A DNA stretch of 64,000 bases from NCBI GenBank assembly GCA_041846575.1, contig JBGZFC010000100.1, positions 1-64,000 of the forward strand, read 5' to 3'. The stretch's first letter is position 1. The number at the start of each line of letters is the position of its first letter. Both the position numbers and the translations under genes were made by a program. This document shows positions 62,863 through 64,000 of this stretch, piece after piece. The stretch comes from JBGZFC01 sp041846575 (GTDB taxonomy: Bacteria > Bacteroidota > Bacteroidia > Bacteroidales > Dysgonomonadaceae). The notes below the pieces were generated by a model, which worked only from the letters and a program-made list of their open reading frames with translations, ran no database searches and had not been told where the DNA came from.

Positions 62863-63561
62863 CTATAATTTCCCTATACCATGTTTGCTGGCATATTTAA
62901 GTACAGGAGAAATGTCAAAATAGAGTTTATCAATACCAAACCTGTTGTTTGCCAAAGACAAATAATTGCAATTGCTCCTCTTTACAATCATGTCTGTTCC
63001 TCCGAACTGAAACCCCAAGAAACCTAGCATATCGTATTCATGCGATACTTTAATCACATAATATGGTGTTGTTTTAGACATACCATCGCCGGATTTTATT
63101 ATTGCAAGTTGTATATTTCGTTTTTTCTGAATAATTTTTTTATACGATTCAACATCATTCTTTTGTGCGTAAACTAACAATTGAGCGTTAAGTGCACGTA
63201 TATTAAACGGGTCTTCTTTCAATAACTCATTGGCATAATCCAAAATCATCTCATAATCTTTATCATCCAAATATTGTTTAGCAAGCAAATCTGACATTTT
63301 ACCGTTGTATTCGGAAATCTCGTTTGGAATATATGTGGATTGAAAAACATATCCGTAATACAAGTGTCTTCGCTCATCAGCTGTAAAAGTTGAATCGCCG
63401 GTGTTGTAGCGTTCCATCAATTTAGGATAATAAAGATTGGAAAACTCGTTTTTAATGTTCTCTTCAATTTCGTTATACTTCGGAGCCTCAAAATCAGGGC
63501 TTTGAGCGAAGTTTGCGAAACTAATTATAACGAAAAGAAATATTGCTGAAATCTTTTTCAT
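62863..63561 (-). CDS. DUF4919 exported protein
   Basis: This is a 232-residue protein with a signal peptide (1-20, SFANFAQ) and the DUF4919 pattern: the mature start PDFEAPKYNEIEENIKNE, then YYPKLMERYNTGDSTFT and RHLYYGYVFQ. The centre has TPR-like helices (YANELLKEDPFNIRALNAQL). Function is unknown; it should be periplasmic. It is transcribed divergently from the DUF2891 gene at the right edge. Confidence 0.85.
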   Translation of the reverse strand: MKKISAIFLFVIISFANFAQSPDFEAPKYNEIEENIKNEFSNLYYPKLMERYNTGDSTFTADERRHLYYGYVFQSTYIPNEISEYNGKMSDLLAKQYLDDKDYEMILDYANELLKEDPFNIRALNAQLLVYAQKNDVESYKKIIQKKRNIQLAIIKSGDGMSKTTPYYVIKVSHEYDMLGFLGFQFGGTDMIVKRSNCNYLSLANNRFGIDKLYFDISPVLKYASKHGIGKL

Positions 63562-63800
63562 ATTTGTTCATTTTTATTGTGAATTTCTACAACAAATATA
63601 TTTTCTATATTTGGTTTTAACAAATTATCTTTACTAAGAAAACTTAATAACAATAGAGCAAAGATATAAGAGATAAGATGCAAGACAAAAGATTATAAGA
63701 ATTTTATAATTTTAGAACTGCGATTTATGATTTTTTACCAAAAACTGATATAAATAGCTAACTGTAATGACGTTTTGGTTTAATAAACAGACAAAATCAC

Positions 63801-63808
63801 TATCTTTG
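63801..63808 (+). promoter_or_regulatory. Predicted -7 box of the DUF2891 gene
   Basis: TATCTTTG lies 21 bases before the ATG at 63830. A TTTG at 63774-63777 is 23 bases upstream, slightly longer than usual for a -33 element. A repeat-like token (AAGATATAAGAGATAAGATG) starts at 63661. Confidence 0.5.
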
Positions 63809-63829
63809 AAACAAAAAATATTATCAATT

Positions 63830-64000
63830 ATGAAATATGTCTATTTACTTTGTTTATCATGTCTGTTTGTAATATCCGGATTTTCTCTTGTTTGTTCGCA
63901 AAACAGAGTCGAACTTAACAATGAAATTGCACTACAACTCTCAAAATTACCTTTAAGTTGTATAAATCAAGAATATCCCAATAAAACAGGACATATCATT
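63830..64000 (+). CDS. DUF2891 family protein, 5' part only
   Basis: Only the first 57 codons are inside the window. A signal peptide (about 1-24, VCSQ) is followed by IALQLSKLPLSCINQEYPNK and TGHII, which match the start of DUF2891 proteins (recalled pattern, Leu-x-Cys-Ile before Glu-Tyr-Pro-Asn-Lys). These are exported helical proteins of unknown function, possibly with an alpha/alpha toroid fold. The frame is intact to the window edge. Confidence 0.6.
   Translation, partial: MKYVYLLCLSCLFVISGFSLVCSQNRVELNNEIALQLSKLPLSCINQEYPNKTGHII

Overview
The window reads as a chromosomal segment of an AT-rich Bacteroidetes, most likely order Bacteroidales. Four things point there: a SusC/SusD outer-membrane pair; a secreted protein with a type IX secretion (T9SS) C-terminal sorting domain; many promoters with the Bacteroidetes -7 box TAnnTTTG (usually TATCTTTG or TACCTTTG) in place of sigma70 boxes; and lineage-typical genes (DUF4286, DUF4293, DUF4919, DUF1460, HU-CCDC81/SPOR protein, Bacteroidetes-type RNA polymerase omega, START-like protein). 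The exact genus cannot be told from the sequence.

Layout. 0-6 kb: an interspersed repeat, then a SusC/SusD operon on the minus strand. 6-7.2 kb: a lipoprotein and decayed gene fragments. 7.2-20.7 kb: housekeeping genes (trxB, lolA-like, ftsK, dxr, rseP, metF, HU/SPOR, ruvC, DUF4286, tRNA-Ala, nadD, glsB-like, nspC, VanZ-like), with a second repeat copy beside the tRNA. 20.8-29.3 kb: S41 protease, frameshifted mgtC-like gene, DUF1460 amidase-like protein, Crp/Fnr regulator with a striking leader inverted repeat, a GH3-family enzyme, then bamD-rpoZ-DUF4293 and a lipoprotein. 29.4-30 kb: an IS256-like remnant cut off exactly where the third repeat copy begins. 30-35.3 kb: two envelope glycosyltransferases, methionine gamma-lyase and glyA. 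35.4-40.6 kb is the clearest accessory block: a 1200-residue T9SS-exported protein with a caspase-like (clan CD) peptidase head, a beta-helix stalk and a gingipain-type adhesin module, next to an internally deleted IS4-type element. 40.6-64 kb: rfbD, prfC, an orphan B12-binding radical SAM enzyme, PhzF-like, lipB-lipA, a cation efflux protein, VanW-like, an outer-membrane receptor, trmD, START-like, M16 peptidase, DNA alkylation repair, a 2-hydroxyacid dehydrogenase, a CoA-transferase, miaB, a YtxH/holin-like/unknown trio, DUF4919 and the start of a DUF2891 gene.

How genes work together. Envelope biogenesis is well represented: bamD, lolA-like and rseP serve the outer membrane; the SusC-like and barrel receptors depend on it; and the T9SS protein is exported through it. 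lipB and lipA make lipoyl cofactors. dxr and metF supply isoprenoid precursors and methyl-folate. megL, glyA and the succinate-type CoA-transferase fit amino-acid fermentation and acetate or propionate metabolism in an anaerobe (inference).

The strongest candidate for something undescribed is the protein at 35431-39033. Next come the roughly 310-bp interspersed repeat family with its IS256 junction, and the orphan radical SAM gene with an unusual C-x4-C-x2-C cluster motif. Several long reading frames begin at TTG codons that overlap a -7 box; in those cases a downstream ATG is given as the start.
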